Part shown: positions 1 to 11,261 of the stretch, in pieces
Numbering within the stretch: the stretch's first letter is position 1
How the letters are laid out: every line of letters starts with the position of its first letter
From: Pachyseris speciosa
Lineage: Eukaryota; Cnidaria; Anthozoa; Scleractinia; Pachyseridae
Reading direction: 5' to 3'
DNA length: 64,000 bases
Assembly: GCA_016490735.1 (NCBI GenBank)
Contig: JAEMWC010000210.1
Coordinates: 596,001-660,000, forward strand
Notes under the pieces: generated by a model
Database searches by the model: none
What the model was told of the DNA's origin: nothing
The model's input: only the letters and a program-made list of their open reading frames with translations
Made by a program: the position numbers and the translations under genes

Positions 1-432
1 TTCGCAATTCGTGTTTTATAAAGTCCTAAAACACTTGGCTGTGCCTCGTGTTTTGAACTTGATAAAACGCTCCTGCTCATTTATTTAAACATTACTTAAA
101 TTAGCAGTGTCCATGCACACCTGTATTTCCACTAGGTGGGTGGGTGGTGGGTGGGGAGATGGGAGAGGGGTACTGTACTCTCTTGTGAGCATGTCGTCCC
201 GTTCAGCAGTTTTCCACCGTCTGAGTTTAATTTTCGTTAAGAGAAGTAAGACCCATTGTAACACTACCACCCACAACGACCACCAAATTTGAAGTTTGAC
301 GATAATTTTGTCAGTGCGTTATCTTTTGCATAGGTTTACGGCCAATCTACATCTAACATGATGTTTAAAGACGCCAACAATATCTCCTGACACAAGTTAA
401 GCATAAATTCAGATTATTGCATCTGCTTTCAG
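1..432. other. Intron-like stretch without recognised gene
   Basis: No coding similarity or repeat structure that I recognise. Short open frames on both strands around 85-292 overlap each other and a G-rich run and look like chance. The stretch ends in a polypyrimidine-AG acceptor in front of the first leucine-rich-repeat exon, so it is most likely the tail of an intron. Confidence 0.5.
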
Positions 433-504
433 GAACATACGTTTCAATGAAATTCAACATCTTCCAGCTGAGGTGTTCTCTCATCTGTCAGGGCTGACAA
501 TGTT
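433..504 (+). CDS. Leucine-rich-repeat exon 1 (single 24-residue repeat)
   Basis: A 72-base block preceded by ctttcag and followed by gtaagt. One base is carried in and two out, so it is a symmetrical exon that can be added or skipped without frame change. It reads NEIQHLPAEVFSHLSGLTML after a short lead, the pattern of one typical extracellular LRR (NxIxxLPxxxFxxLxxLxxL). One-repeat-per-exon coding is characteristic of LGR/relaxin-type receptors and related LRR ectodomain proteins. The frame is intact. The rest of the protein (signal peptide, transmembrane part) is not visible here. Which LRR gene it belongs to is inference; other LRR receptors use the same exon design. Confidence 0.75.
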
Positions 505-1255
505 GTAAGTTTCCATAGCCATTGCTGTGTTTTTTATGCTTTTCCCCTTTGCTGTAACACTCAATCGGCTTTACTAGATGTACCAGGTTAGAGTTAAATG
601 GGTCGTAGCCATATTAATAAAAGTCTCGTTTCTTCCTAACCCTGTGTGTACAACAAATATATTTTTTCCTAGTCCAAGAAAGCTTTGGGCACGAAAAAAC
701 AGGGAAAAAAGTAAAAAGAAATAACTAAAGTCAAGGTGGAGAGGACAAGGGGAGATTTGGAGGGATTAAAAAGAACACTTCCTTTAACGGAGTGAAAGAA
801 GCGAATGTTATAAGAGCAGTTGAAGGTGCCACGTATATCACATTCCCAGAGAGGGATGTAGACGCACCAGGGAGAAATATAAAAATAATATTTGCAATTA
901 AATAAACCATTAACGTATTTTTGGGCTTCCTACTTTCCCTGATATCGCTTTCTTGCTTCATTGTACTCATAAAATCCCAACCGAACCAATGTAAATGAAT
1001 GAACTATAGCTAGCTAAAAGTGAGACTACATTATATACCTTTTGCTGTTCATTACCAGAAAAGAAAATTTCATTTGGGCCAATAGTGAGACCAATAGCAC
1101 AAAACTAACTTTCATTTGCGTTAAAAAACATTCATTAACGATTTTGGCATTTAACCGGTCACATTCAATAAGATCAAAAGAGAACGATTTGGCCAATCTG
1201 ACAACAATTACCACCAATGATCTTTCATTTGCACAATAATCAACTTCATTAACAC
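505..1255. other. Intron stretch, nothing recognised
   Basis: Starts with the gtaagt donor of the LRR exon. No coding similarity seen. From about 1040 the sequence becomes rich in cattt/aaatg words resembling the terminal repeats that follow, so the element at 1256 may in fact begin nearer 1040. Confidence 0.4.
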
Positions 1256-1475
1256 TAATGTACAAACATTTGACCTGGTTGAGAAACATTTTAATGTGAA
1301 GAAAAGTCATTAACCCATTTTGCATAACCTCTCACATTCTTTTGCATCAACAGGCAATCATTTTGAGAAATGCAACAATCTCTATGCGAAGAAAGAAACA
1401 TTTGCACGCTTTCAATACTCAATAAGAAAAAGGAAAATTCAATTGTACGACCTAATTTCAGGGCATTTTAATGTT
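1256..1475. repeat. Left terminal inverted repeat of the IS630/Tc1-like element
   Basis: Reverse-complement match to 3634-3856 over its whole length, with scattered mismatches and small indels. Confidence 0.75.
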
Positions 1476-2285
1476 CAATAGCTACAAAGTCATGCAATAC
1501 ATATATACATGTACAGTTAAATGTCCACTAGCTGAGTTATACACCTTAATTTATCCCTCAACAGTTCCTCCCTATTTAAACATAGAGCTGAATAGGTCTG
1601 CATCAAACGAAACCAGTGTCCTCATTTCGAGGCCATGATGGTCCCGATATTGCATTGCAGTGCTTGAAGAAGCAACTGCGTGTGGTAATTTCCTGAGGCA
1701 ATTCCCTAGCCTCGTTTTGGTCATTCATCAGTAGCTGTATTTCAGGCCGCGAAGTATCAGCCTTGAACTTACAGCCTGTTCCACAACGTTTAAAAACGGG
1801 CTGTAAGGAGGCACCATCTTGAGCTCGCTATTTGGACCAGGTTCACAGGGTTGCGGTGCTCCATCGTAAATGAAAATCACGTGTTCGCCAGGAAATAGGC
1901 TGAGTCTCGCATGCTGCAAGAAGTCGTTAAACCTCTGACCATTCATTTCTCCGAGGATCAGAAAATGCAAACAAGGTCATTCATTGCAAAAATAGCCATT
2001 TTGACTGTGACGTTTCTCCCACACTGTCCACAGACCTGCTGGTATGCCCTCTCTTCTCGTCTGCCTCTACCGTGACTTCTCGCAGTCCAGATATTGTAAC
2101 CGCATTTGTCCACAACAACGCTATGGTTTGAGACACCTTAGAAGATGGTCACACCCACTCAACCAATCAGTGCCCAGTATTTGTGTGCTCTATATCCCAT
2201 TAAGTGTCTTAAATTATGAAAAGAGGCGGGGGCTTTGAAGCACAGGAAAATGATTTCTTTTGTTTTCCTTTGCCTAAGAGCCTAA

Positions 2286-2313
2286 TTAGTATGCTCTATA
2301 TAGAGCATACTAA
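2286..2313. repeat. Perfect 28-base palindrome plus extra half-site
   Basis: A perfect 28-base palindrome centred on tctatatagag, with a further copy of the half-site (agagcatactaa) at 2322-2333. It lies inside the inserted DNA that splits the transposase. It could be the tip of a foldback element or a relic of a protein-binding site. Confidence 0.8.
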
Positions 2314-2879
2314 CGAGAAAATAGAGCATACTAATGAATTACAGGCTAGTTATTATAACTTGCAGTTATAACAATGACAATTTTCTTTGAAGTTTTTGCT
2401 TTACATAACTTAAGCAAGAGATTAATCACCAAAATAACAAAACCAAACTCGACTTAACACTTTTTTGGAAAAATTAAGCGAAAGAGTGGTCTCACCGTGC
2501 TTAATAACGAGAGATGTGGTTGAGATGTGGCTGCTGTCTCTTTCTCTTGCTTAATTTCGTTCACTGTGGTGGGCTTTTATTGCACTTTTATCGAATTCAT
2601 TCCTAAGCAGTTGGATATGTCTACGCTCTCAAACGCAAGTAACTCTTGAGTGGCAAGTACGGCCTCAAGTTCCTCGAGCTCTGTATACTGGCTCATGAGC
2701 AAATAAGCCATCAAAACAACAAAGAATAAACAAAGCTGCAAAGAAAGAAAAGCATCGTTATTCGTAAAATTGTACCAACATTACGACGACATCCCAAGTG
2801 TGAATGTCTAAATTAAAGTACGCTCATAAATAAAATCTGCATGAAATATAGTTTCTTCACGGACGTGACCATGTTCTAA

Positions 2880-3026
2880 GACAGTTAGACAATGAATGCT
2901 CGTGTCCTATGGGATAAAGCACCTCTTGCATTAGATAGAAGTGCCACTCGGGGCTACGGCCTTGTGGCCTTCTATCTATGGTCGAGGCACTATAGCCCAC
3001 AGAACACTCGCGTTCATTATCTAACC
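2880..3026. repeat. Foldback (hairpin) repeat
   Basis: 2880-2923 and 2983-3026 are imperfect inverted copies (about three quarters of bases match) flanking a shorter stem loop with the words ttagatagaag and cttctatcta. The whole unit looks like a small foldback MITE inside the split IS630-like element. Confidence 0.6.
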
Positions 3027-3633
3027 CTTGCATAACGCATAAACCAGTTTCCATAGTCAGTCCCTCTCTCTATCACGTCTGCTCTATTCCTATCGGCTGG
3101 GAGGGGCCTGACCAGTTTTACTCAGAACAGCATTCCCTACTATCTACCTACCCTACTGTCGCTACTGTACGGTCATGGATTCTCTGTTTAACTAGGAGGC
3201 GTACTCTGAGCTCGCGGTTTATCTGAGCCAATGTAAAAAGGCAGTTCTCCATCAAAATGTCATTGAGACAGTCCTTTATCTCGTCATCAATTCTAACATT
3301 ATTTCTGCCCCCACGTGTTCTTTCTGCAATTTTTCCTTCTCGAATATTCCCAGCGACACTTCCTCTTCCAGTTGACTGGTTCACTGCCAGGGTGTCCGCT
3401 ACAATCACGTAACCTTCATTGTCATCTTCAAACTTCCTTATTATTCTCTCACGGTGTTCGAGCAGAATTCTGTTTCTCTGAAGCATGTACATGTAGTGTA
3501 TAATTTCTACCTGATACAACTGGTGCAACTATTGTGTCCCTTTCTCAAGGCTTCTACTCAGTGCTGTACGGGATCCTCATTTATAGGTAAACCTCCTTTC
3601 AAATTACAAACTTTTTTTTCAGGCCTGCACGGT

Positions 3634-3856
3634 TTCCTTAAAAAATGCCCTGAAATTAGATAGTGCAATTGAAATTTCTTTTTTCGTATTGAGTATTGAA
3701 GGCGTGCATATATTTGTTTTTTCACACTAGAGATTGTTGCATTTCTGGAAATGGTTGCCTGTTGATGCAAACGAATGTGAGAGTTTATGCAAAATGCGTT
3801 AATGACTTTCCATCGCATTAAAATGCTTATCAATCGGGTCAAATGTTTGCACATTG
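3634..3856. repeat. Right terminal inverted repeat of the IS630/Tc1-like element
   Basis: Inverted partner of 1256-1475. The similarity stops near 3856, where gatagaaagatagatagttt begins a different sequence. Confidence 0.75.
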
Positions 3857-4145
3857 GATAGAAAGATAGATAGTTTATTCAGATCAAAATCGCAGCCAAA
3901 GACTGAATTAGATTAATCGTTACAATAATAAAAACTAATAAAAAGTAAGAGAAAGATAAGAAAAATATATACACATATCCCTATATACACCTATACATAT
4001 AGCTAAAAAATTAATCACAATTACTATATATAAATGTGTTCATAAGTCTCTTCGTCTTAGCCAGGGGGACATTAAAATTCCTCTTTCGTCTTGAATTGAA
4101 TTTACAAATGTTACGAGGTGGTAAGAGCTCACGCAATTAATGGTC
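3857..4145 (-). mobile_element. Possible LINE or SINE tail inserted in the terminal repeat
   Basis: AT-rich segment beginning with a short gata repeat in front of tttattcagatc. Read on the - strand it resembles the degenerate 3' end of a non-LTR retroelement ending in a simple repeat. Sequence beyond about 4145 again weakly resembles the terminal repeat around 1215-1240. Family not recognised. Confidence 0.35.
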
Positions 4146-4439
4146 TGGATTTAAATTATGTTGCAAATGAATGATCATTCGTGCAAATACTGAGTTGTCA
4201 AGCAACAATGTTGTCAAATGCTCGGAACGTTAGTAAATGCAAAACTACCATGTATTAGAAATCTTTCCTTCTCAGATCTACTAGAACATGGAACACTTTA
4301 TCCGACGAACTTTTCTGAATATGGACAACCTCCATTCTCTTAAAGCTATTCTCTTAAAGCTGTAATGCTGAAATACTATTTTAACGCTTTAGACTATTGA
4401 CTGAAACAACCCCCGTACTTTTAAAACAATATGTCTTAA

Positions 4440-4640
4440 ATTTAACCGTGCTTGTAGTCTTGCTCGTCCTGTAACAGGACGAGCAACATTTGTCCTGTAA
4501 CATGTTGTTGTTAATTGTATCTACCTTAGTTTCTTGTATTGCTATAGATGGGCCCACAGTAATTGACTACCCGCTGTTCTGGTTACCCTACATATGGCGA
4601 AGCTAATAAAATAAATAAATAAATAAATAAATAATATCAA
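4440..4640 (+). mobile_element. LINE-like 3' tail ending in (aaat)n
   Basis: Ends in a tetranucleotide tract of about 33 bases (aataaataaataaat...), the usual 3' end of cnidarian CR1/L2-type retroelements. Upstream is a short perfect inverted repeat (gctcgtcctg/caggacgagc, 4461-4484). No coding part remains. The 300 bases that follow to 4940 show nothing recognisable. Confidence 0.45.
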
Positions 4641-4940
4641 TCCTATGTATAAAAGTTATCGAACCTGTTTATGCTACGGTCGTGTTATACAGTTTTCTGC
4701 ACTATCACTTAACGAAAGGATGCTCTCACTGACAAAAGCCAGGTTACTAGTTGGTTGGACCCAGGGCTTGGTTACCAATAATAAACACCGTATAAAAGCT
4801 TTCCCAGGCATCTTATTCTTCGTTTGCAACTGACGTTACGCATAAATTAGAGCTCCCGGTTCAACCGGAATCGGCCATGTTGGATGACAACTTGACCCAG
4901 ACAGTGACCTGAGACAATAGCACTGAACGACCTCGATAAT

Positions 4941-6693
4941 ATGGGAGTCCTTTGTGCCGTTGTTGATTGCAGCCACAACATGAACAGGGACAAACAATTC
5001 AGTTTTTTTCGATTTCCAGCAGTAGTCAGAAATCACGGAGAAAAAACGAAGAAATTGAGTCAAATGTGACGGAGTAAGTGGATCGCAAACATTTCGCGCG
5101 AAGATCTTACAGAGAATAAAATACTCTCGTGTATGCAGCCTTCACTTCATATCAGGTAAGCCAAATCTTATTCTTTTGCCCTAGAAGGAAAAGTGAAAAG
5201 TGAAAGCTATCCGATATAGAAAAAGAGCGAACATCAGAAGACGTGGGTAAATCTGGGTTGAGGAGACGTAAACAAACTTTCGCGGGAAAAAATCGTCACC
5301 TAAATTTCACTAATATTTCTAATTTACGTTATATTTTAGGCAAACCATCAGACCTCTACAATGTCAACTATCCAGACTGGGCACCTACCTTGAATATGGG
5401 CCATGACAAAATAAAATCACCAAGAAATGATGATCTGAACCGTACTCAAAGAACGAAGGATAGCGCGGCAAAGAGAGCTCGCCTTGAAGAGATTGCTAGC
5501 AACTCTCAAGTTGTTTCTGTCCGCGAGACGATCGTGGAAAATGAATGTGGTTGTACCTTTAATTCTTCTGGTGGTGAATTTGAGGTCTTAAAACGAATCG
5601 ATGAAGAGCGTGAAGAATTTCCCGAAGATATTGGAAGCGTTGGTTGTCAAACCGAGTGGCTTCATGCTGACAAAGAGGGTCAAACTGACCTAAGCATGAC
5701 TCAAATTTACCAGCTTGAGGAATGCAACAGAAACCTATTTACAGAGTTGAACGAGGTTAAAAACAAGTTGCTTGCTTCTGATCTATCAGAAGGTGGTTTC
5801 GAGGGGAAGGATGAGAAAACGCAGTTCTACACTGGCATTCCAACATTTGTGATACTTATGCAGCTGTTTACTTTTATTGCTCCCCATGTTGTCAGCACAA
5901 GTACCATTGAGCCAATTCCAGGAATACTTGCTTGTTTTAATACGCCTACGATTGAATGTCCCTTTGCAAGATCTAGCATACCGTTTTAAAGTCAGTGTTT
6001 CGACTGCATCAAGAGTATTCAACAGGTGGATTGACGTGATGCGAGTCAGGCTAGATTTTCTGATTGAATGGCCAGAGCGGGAAGAACTTAGGAAAACAAT
6101 GCTATTAGTTTTCAGGCAGAATTTTGGAGTCAGAGTTGCTGTTATAATTGACTGTTTTGAAATATTTACAGACAGGCCATCCAGCTTAATAGCTAGAGCT
6201 ATGACTTGGTCCAATTATAAACAACATAATACTGTTAAATTTTTAATTGGAATAACTCCTCAAGGGGTTATAAGTTTCCTGTCTAAAGCATGGGGGGGGG
6301 GGGGGGGGGGGTCGTGTCAGTGACAAACATCTCACTGAAAACTTTGGGGTCCTGAACAGGTTATTACGAGGTGAAGTTGTCCTTGAAGATAGCGGATTCG
6401 ACATTGCAGACAGTGTTGGGTTTTACCAAGCTACCCTTAAAATACCTGCCTTCACTAGGGGAAAGAACCAACTCTCAGCTCATGACATTGAAGAAACAAG
6501 AAAAATTGCTAATGTGCGGATACATGTTGAAAGGGTCATAGGTTTGGTTAGAACAAAGTATGTAATTTGCAAAGTATCCTGCCCATTGAATTAATCACTG
6601 CAAAACCAGGAGACACAGAGGCACCAATCGACAAAATCGCAAGAGTTTGCTGTGCTTTGACAAATCTGTCCGATTCTATAGTTCCTTTTGAAT
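4941..6693 (+). pseudogene. THAP-DDE_4 transposase of ISL2EU type
   Basis: Exon 1 (4941-5155) starts MGVLCAVVDC, the first two Cys of a THAP finger, and ends VCSLHFIS, its last Cys and His. An in-frame TGA at about 5067 and a one-base shift near 5125 separate these. A GT-AG intron (5156-5339) follows. Exon 2 continues SDLYNVNYPDWAPTLNMG, the end of the THAP domain, then a variable linker, then a helix-turn-helix plus DDE_4 core in a second frame from about 5890: [14 protein letters not shown] (first Asp), [23 protein letters not shown] (second Asp) and [13 protein letters not shown] (Glu). A run of 20 G at 6292-6311 replaces a short G run expected in a Gly-Trp-Gly-Gly motif and destroys the frame. 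It should bind its own ends and cut DNA, but this copy cannot. Confidence 0.85.
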
Positions 6694-6805
6694 GACAATG
6701 GAGTATAAGTCTCCTTTATACACATTTGGAAACAGCAAAAAATTTAATGTTGCAACTGTAATGGCAAACAGCATTTACCTTCAATTTTTACAGTAGGTAA
6801 TGTGT

Positions 6806-8122
6806 CTACTTGTTCCTCCAGCAAGTTGGACAAAACCAGTTTCCTTTTGGAGCAATGTCCAACTGGAGACAAGTCATATGAAACCACTGAATTTTGCATT
6901 TGGGATTGTCACACCCGATCAGCTTGCCACCCTTGATTTCAGTCTGGCAGTAACACCAAGGACCTCTCTCGTCTTCATCATCATTCATTAATTCGTCAGT
7001 GTCACCGGTATGCTGTGAAGGTGGAAGAGGTGATGGCCGCATGTACCATTTCCCAAGGAGCTCGGGGAGAATGCATATAGAAAAGAATTTTTTGGCCTTT
7101 CTGAGACCCAGTTCCCAGAATTCCACGTCCGGATTCATCCTCTCGATGTGGATGTCTCTTACTGTCCAAACAACGAAGTCGCAGTAATCAGCATCCACAA
7201 TAAATATCTGACCCTGAACCTATGCAAAAGATAAAAAGAAATGAAAGACTGACAAGATATGAATATTAATGTCGTAAGAAAAGATAATTTGAAGTTTGAT
7301 ACTATTGTTTGTTTCTGTTGTAGTTCCATTTTATCTTTGGTTTAAATTTTACTTTCCTTTGTTTCAAACTCATTATCATACAGTGTACCTTACCAAAGCC
7401 AAAAACTGGGGAAAACAAAGTATGAACCAAAGACAAAACCAAACTATTACATACAGTGTAACTGGTAAAATGTTTTCATAGTGCATGATATTCATACACA
7501 AAAAAAAAAGACATTCATACACTGTAAGAGTTGCGTCTTATAACAGGTATAATAAAACAATTGCACAGGAATCTTGATGAACATGATAGGCTGAGAAACT
7601 AAATACAATGACATCTTGAAGTGGATACAAAAGTTGCCTTTGCCAGAACACAAAACAATATTATTTCTTACCCAGCCATACATACAGTTGCAATGAGCAT
7701 TCATCAGTGCCATTCTTCTCGGCCAGAACCCAGGTTTTGAGAGGGGTTTCTCGAGCTCTCTGGGAGTGATTTACCTTTGAAAACAAGGTTCAAGATTAGC
7801 TTTAGACGCACATGTTTACATCTACTCCATTAATGTTAGCACGTTGAAAACATTCGTTCTAGGATGGTCCTTTTTCAGGGCCATATTATCAAAATGCCTA
7901 CGACAATAATTATGCTTAACTCGTGACCAGACAGTCTTCATAACAAACAGGTGTAATAGCAAGAACAGTTTTTCTTAACTTACCCGCGAAAAGAGCAACA
8001 CTTTGTCTCCTTCAAGCTCTTTAGCCAGAACACCATTTACCCATCCCGACACGAAAAAGTTAGCGTACTCTTGTACGCCTTCATTTGTTGATGGGAAAGC
8101 CACGAGGTCTGTAGAACTAAGT
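6806..8122 (-). pseudogene. YqaJ-like nuclease with SWIM-like and PHD fingers (ISL2EU second gene)
   Basis: Three exon remnants on the - strand. 8122-7984 encodes VQEYANFFVSGWVNGVLAKE ahead of a gtaag donor. 7774-7672 encodes HSQRARETPLKTWVLAEKNG, then after a one-base shift NAHCNCMYG, the Cys-His part of a SWIM-like finger. 7219-6806 encodes QGQIFIVDADYCDFVVWT, the C-terminal part of a YqaJ recombinase/nuclease fold, and ends in a PHD finger with WCYCQTE, GCDNPKC, WFHMTCLQL and WFCPTC. The exon or exons carrying the YqaJ catalytic core between 7672 and 7219 are missing. The last exon is fully open and its PHD metal ligands are all present. In these elements the protein is thought to assist transposition; its exact role is not established. 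Confidence 0.75.
7220..7671. other. Intron-like remnant of the ISL2EU second gene
   Basis: Lies between the SWIM-like and PHD-coding exons on the - strand. It contains the words ttatctttggttt and ggtttctgttgt but no coding similarity. In an intact element the YqaJ catalytic exon would be expected here, so it has been deleted. Confidence 0.5.
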
Positions 8123-9199
8123 AGTTCACGATATAAAAAAGGCATTTGATACCGTGAACCATACCATCCTTTTAGACAAATTGAATTTGTATGGCATTCG
8201 AGGTACTCCCTTGCACTGGATGCACAGTTACCTGAATGCCCACTCTCAATATGTCCAAATAGACAACTGGAAATCTCCCCTACAGACTATCAAATGTGGT
8301 GTCCCCCAGGGCTCTGTGTTAGCGCCACTTCTATTTCTCATAATATATCAACGACATCTTCTCATCCTCAAACTTTCTTTCTTTCATCCTCTTTGCCGAC
8401 GACACCAACATCTTTTTTCAACACAAAGATATCTTTCAACTAGCTAATATTGTAAACCGTGAACTCTCCCTCGTCGCTACCAGGTTCAAAGCCAACAAGC
8501 TAACTTTACATCCTAGTTCATAGTATTTTATCCACCCAGACAGAAGATCAATCTTGAAAGTCTTTCTATCTGTATTGATCGGGACAATATTCAAAAAGGG
8601 AGTACACTATACTTTTAGGTATCATAACTCATCAAAACCTCTCATGGAGACCTCAAATTAGAGTGATCGCGTCCAAAATTGCCAAATCTATAGGTATCAT
8701 CGTCAAATGAAGACGGTACTTCTCGTCTGATACACTCTGTACTCTGTATAACTCTCTAATACTCCCATGTCTTCAATATTGCTCAATAGTTTGGGTCTCT
8801 ACATATCCATCACACCTCCAACCCCTCTTCCGTCTCCAGAAGAAGATTCTAAGAATTGTTACACATTCCCCACCTCGTGTACACTCGTATCCTCTTTTTA
8901 AAAAGTTCAAATTACTTAATATCTTCACTATTTATGAATATCAAGACTCCTGATTTATATTCCCTCATATGCAAAAGATCCTGGCTATCCCTCTCTGTTC
9001 CTTCTTCAGCCTTAACTCTGGTTAACATCAGTATTTCACCAGACAAAGAGATAACCTCCACGTTCATTCTCTAAAATACTCTTTTCCCCTTAGGTTGCAA
9101 GGTCCGCTCATCTGGAACAATATCCCACTCTTGCTGCGTGATACTCTCACTTTTTGTAATTATAAACAAAAACTCGATGATTATTTTTTAACACTGTAA
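8121..9199 (+). pseudogene. CR1/Jockey-like LINE reverse transcriptase, 5'-truncated
   Basis: Begins in the palm with DIKKAFDTVNHTILLDKL, then YGIRGTPLHWMHSYL, CGVPQGSVLAPLLFLI and, after a frameshift, LFADDTNIFF, the catalytic Asp-Asp box. The thumb and C-terminal part follow in several frames (YCSIVWVSTYPSHLQ, RLQKKILRIVTHSPPRVHS), ending GPLIWNNIPLLLRDTLTF and YFLTL before a stop at 9199. These are the signatures of CR1/L2/Jockey-type LINEs. The 5' half with the endonuclease is missing, as is usual for incomplete reverse transcription, and at least three frame changes make it a relic. Confidence 0.8.
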
Positions 9200-9516
9200 G
9201 GTATTTATGGTGAATGAATGTATGAAAATCACTTATTCATTACTGTAAGGTATTCTTTCTTTTCTTCATTCTCTCTATTAATAAAACACCGCCTTCCATC
9301 TTTTGATCCTATACTTCTATTTACTAATTTAATCAATAGTAAATCTTCATTCACTTTTCCACCTATGTCTCCTCAACCTACTGTATATACTTCGATGGCT
9401 TGTTCTATGTTTATTCCATTTATTTGTTTAGTTATTTCAGTATAATTCACCTCTTTATCTATTTATGATTTTTGTTTGTTTAACTTCACCTTTTTTTGGC
9501 ACATCTTGGTTTGCAA

Positions 9517-9718
9517 AGCATGGTTCACACTAGCGACATAACGACATAAAATGGACGTTATTTCGACGTAAAAAGGACGTTATGTTTCCAGTGTGAACAT
9601 GCAGACATAATGACATGTTAGCAACATAACAGCATGAACATAACGACATAAAGATAAAACTGATCTTTTCCTTATGTCGATGTTGTTATGTCGTTACATC
9701 GCTGGTGTGAACCAGGCT
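9517..9718. mobile_element. MITE, copy 1
   Basis: About 200 bases with terminal inverted repeats of about 30 bases (AGCATGGTTCACACTAGCG at the left, its complement with AGCCTGG at the right) and many internal acgacata/tatgtcgt words. The near-identical second copy at 11262-11477 confirms element boundaries. Flanking triplets are caa and taa, one mismatch from a 3-base target duplication. Confidence 0.8.
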
Positions 9719-11261
9719 TAACTCTCATACCATTGACCTTTGCCATATAAGCCCCTGGCTTAGGCTTATCATTGTATCTCCTGTTTTGTGCTGCTGGTTG
9801 TTAATAAACACAAACCCGGCAGGCGGCATGTCGATCCAAGTTTTAGCTGTTGACACGAATACTCATTTCCTCTTAGTTTAAACGGATGGACTGATTTCTC
9901 CTATGGAACTTCTTTTACAGCTCCCTCTTGATCTACACGCATTTTGTAACAAATAAAACCTGTCTATGACAAAATTCCAAAGACGACCAATTAGATTAGT
10001 TATTGTGTTCAAAAGAAGAAACCAACTTAATGTTGAAGTGGCTGTTCAAACGATTGGTAGCGTGTAACTTTGCTTTTGTTAGAATCAAAGGAAAATTAAG
10101 AAAAAAAGTGCCCTCAGTTTCGACCAAAAAGAATTTAGTTTTTAATGCGTTCTGAAACATCCAGCTCTTTTGAGCATCAATTTTATTGTACATGAGCTTA
10201 ACACAATTTAACCTCGGGATTCATATTTACATATTCGCGTTTAAATGAATTATCGAGGCAGGGAGATATCGTGGGAGTTAAAAACAATGTGCTCCTTTTG
10301 AAAGGTTTCTGTCTTGTCCGTATGGTCGGATAAATATCAGGCGAAAGGACGATTTCGCCAAAACGAAGCCAGCCAACACACTGCAGTATTTCGAGTAAAT
10401 TGTTACACAAAGCTGTCGAACGAACGTGAACGCAACCAAAATTTGACATATGCAAATTATGCTTTTTACTGCCGGTCGGAAATGCAACATTTGCCGTCGT
10501 TTTCACAAACAACCATCGACGCCATGCTTTTGGATATAAAAATGATCAAGTTTCATTCAAAACTTTTACTGAAAAAAGTGCGTTTAGTTAAAAAGAAGAA
10601 TATTTCTCAAAGCAAACTTGTGTTTACATTGTGGCTAAACGCGATGGCGCCACCTAAAAATAATTTAATTTTAGATTGTATTGTTTTCGTTAGAATATTA
10701 TTTCCAACGCTGAAAATGGCTTCGCGAATGCAGCTATATTGGTGTCAAAAGTTTTCGCCATCAATTCCTGTACACACTTGGAAAATATCTTGGGTTGAAC
10801 GGCTCATATGTTTTTTCTACAGATCGTGAATTGGATGAACGAAGGAGAAGCTGCGCTTGTGACGGAATATTGATTATAATTTCTTTCGTCGTTCGGCTTT
10901 TTGATCGGACGTTCCTTTTGCTGTTTACTTCTTTTGATCCGAGCAGAAATAAAGTTACTTTACTTTACTTTTTTCATTCCGTTCATCGGTTCGACTGTTG
11001 CTCCTCAGACATTACTTTGGAAAGCAGATAGACGTATTCCGGCAATACTTCGAAAAATCGATATCTATTGGTATGCCGTTGACATATCGATTTGTTTACA
11101 TCTGAGTGAGTGACAAATTTGCATAATCTGCCCCCTCACAATACTCGTTCCTACACTTTCGCGTATCCACGACTAAAAATGAAATGAAACCTGAGCGATA
11201 AAATTTAAAACTAAGCAAAATTATGAGAAAGTAATGATAATACAAGGTGAGAATCACATTA
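9719..11261. other. Non-coding stretch between two MITE copies
   Basis: No gene recognised. A 171-codon open frame at 10314-10829 has no family motif and I do not call it. Around 10945-10975 the sequence gaaataaagttactttactt has the look of a LINE 3' end with a short tttac repeat tail. Confidence 0.45.

Larger units (their letters stand above)
1728..3528 (-). pseudogene. IS630/Tc1-like DDE transposase, broken
   Basis: Read on the - strand. The N-terminal part (3528-3148) has a helix-turn-helix type start with HRERIIRKFEDDNEGYVIVA and a basic TRGGRNN linker, as in Tc1/IS630 DNA-binding domains. The catalytic part follows about 1 kb later: 2135-1985 encodes VVVDKCGYNIWTARSHGR, the first Asp motif of this family, and 1970-1728 encodes IFIYDGAPQP (second Asp) and PPYSPFLNVVEQ (the terminal acidic residue as Glu). 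Frames differ between the pieces, stops intervene, and 2150-3140 is inserted DNA. Assignment to the DDE_3/IS630 group is firm from the second and third motifs; activity is excluded. Confidence 0.8.
1256..3856 (-). mobile_element. IS630/Tc1-like DNA transposon with long terminal inverted repeats
   Basis: Two arms of about 220 bases, 1256-1475 and 3634-3856, are inverted copies of each other (roughly 80% identical by eye, including the shared words caacaggcaa and aatttcagggcatttt). Between them, on the - strand, lie pieces of an IS630/Tc1-type transposase. The right arm may continue past an insertion at about 3857-4145. The element is dead: the gene is broken and a large piece of unrelated DNA, itself foldback-rich, separates the DNA-binding part from the catalytic part. 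Confidence 0.75.
4941..8122 (+). mobile_element. ISL2EU-type DNA transposon with two convergent genes
   Basis: Two genes converge. On the + strand is a THAP plus DDE_4 transposase (4941-6693); on the - strand a YqaJ-family protein with SWIM-like and PHD zinc fingers (8122-6806). This two-gene design is that of IS4EU/ISL2EU elements known from animals. The right end is cut by a LINE fragment beginning near 8121, so the start of the second gene and the right terminus are gone. Both genes carry frameshifts, stops or a homopolymer expansion, so the copy is inactive. Confidence 0.8.

Noticed and set aside
5786..6214. 142-codon open frame on the - strand
   Set aside because: It is antisense to the recognised DDE_4 transposase and has no motif of its own.
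10314..10829. 171-codon open frame on the + strand
   Set aside because: No domain, repeat or splice context; composition rich in Lys, Leu and Phe as expected from AT-rich random sequence, and antisense frames are equally open.
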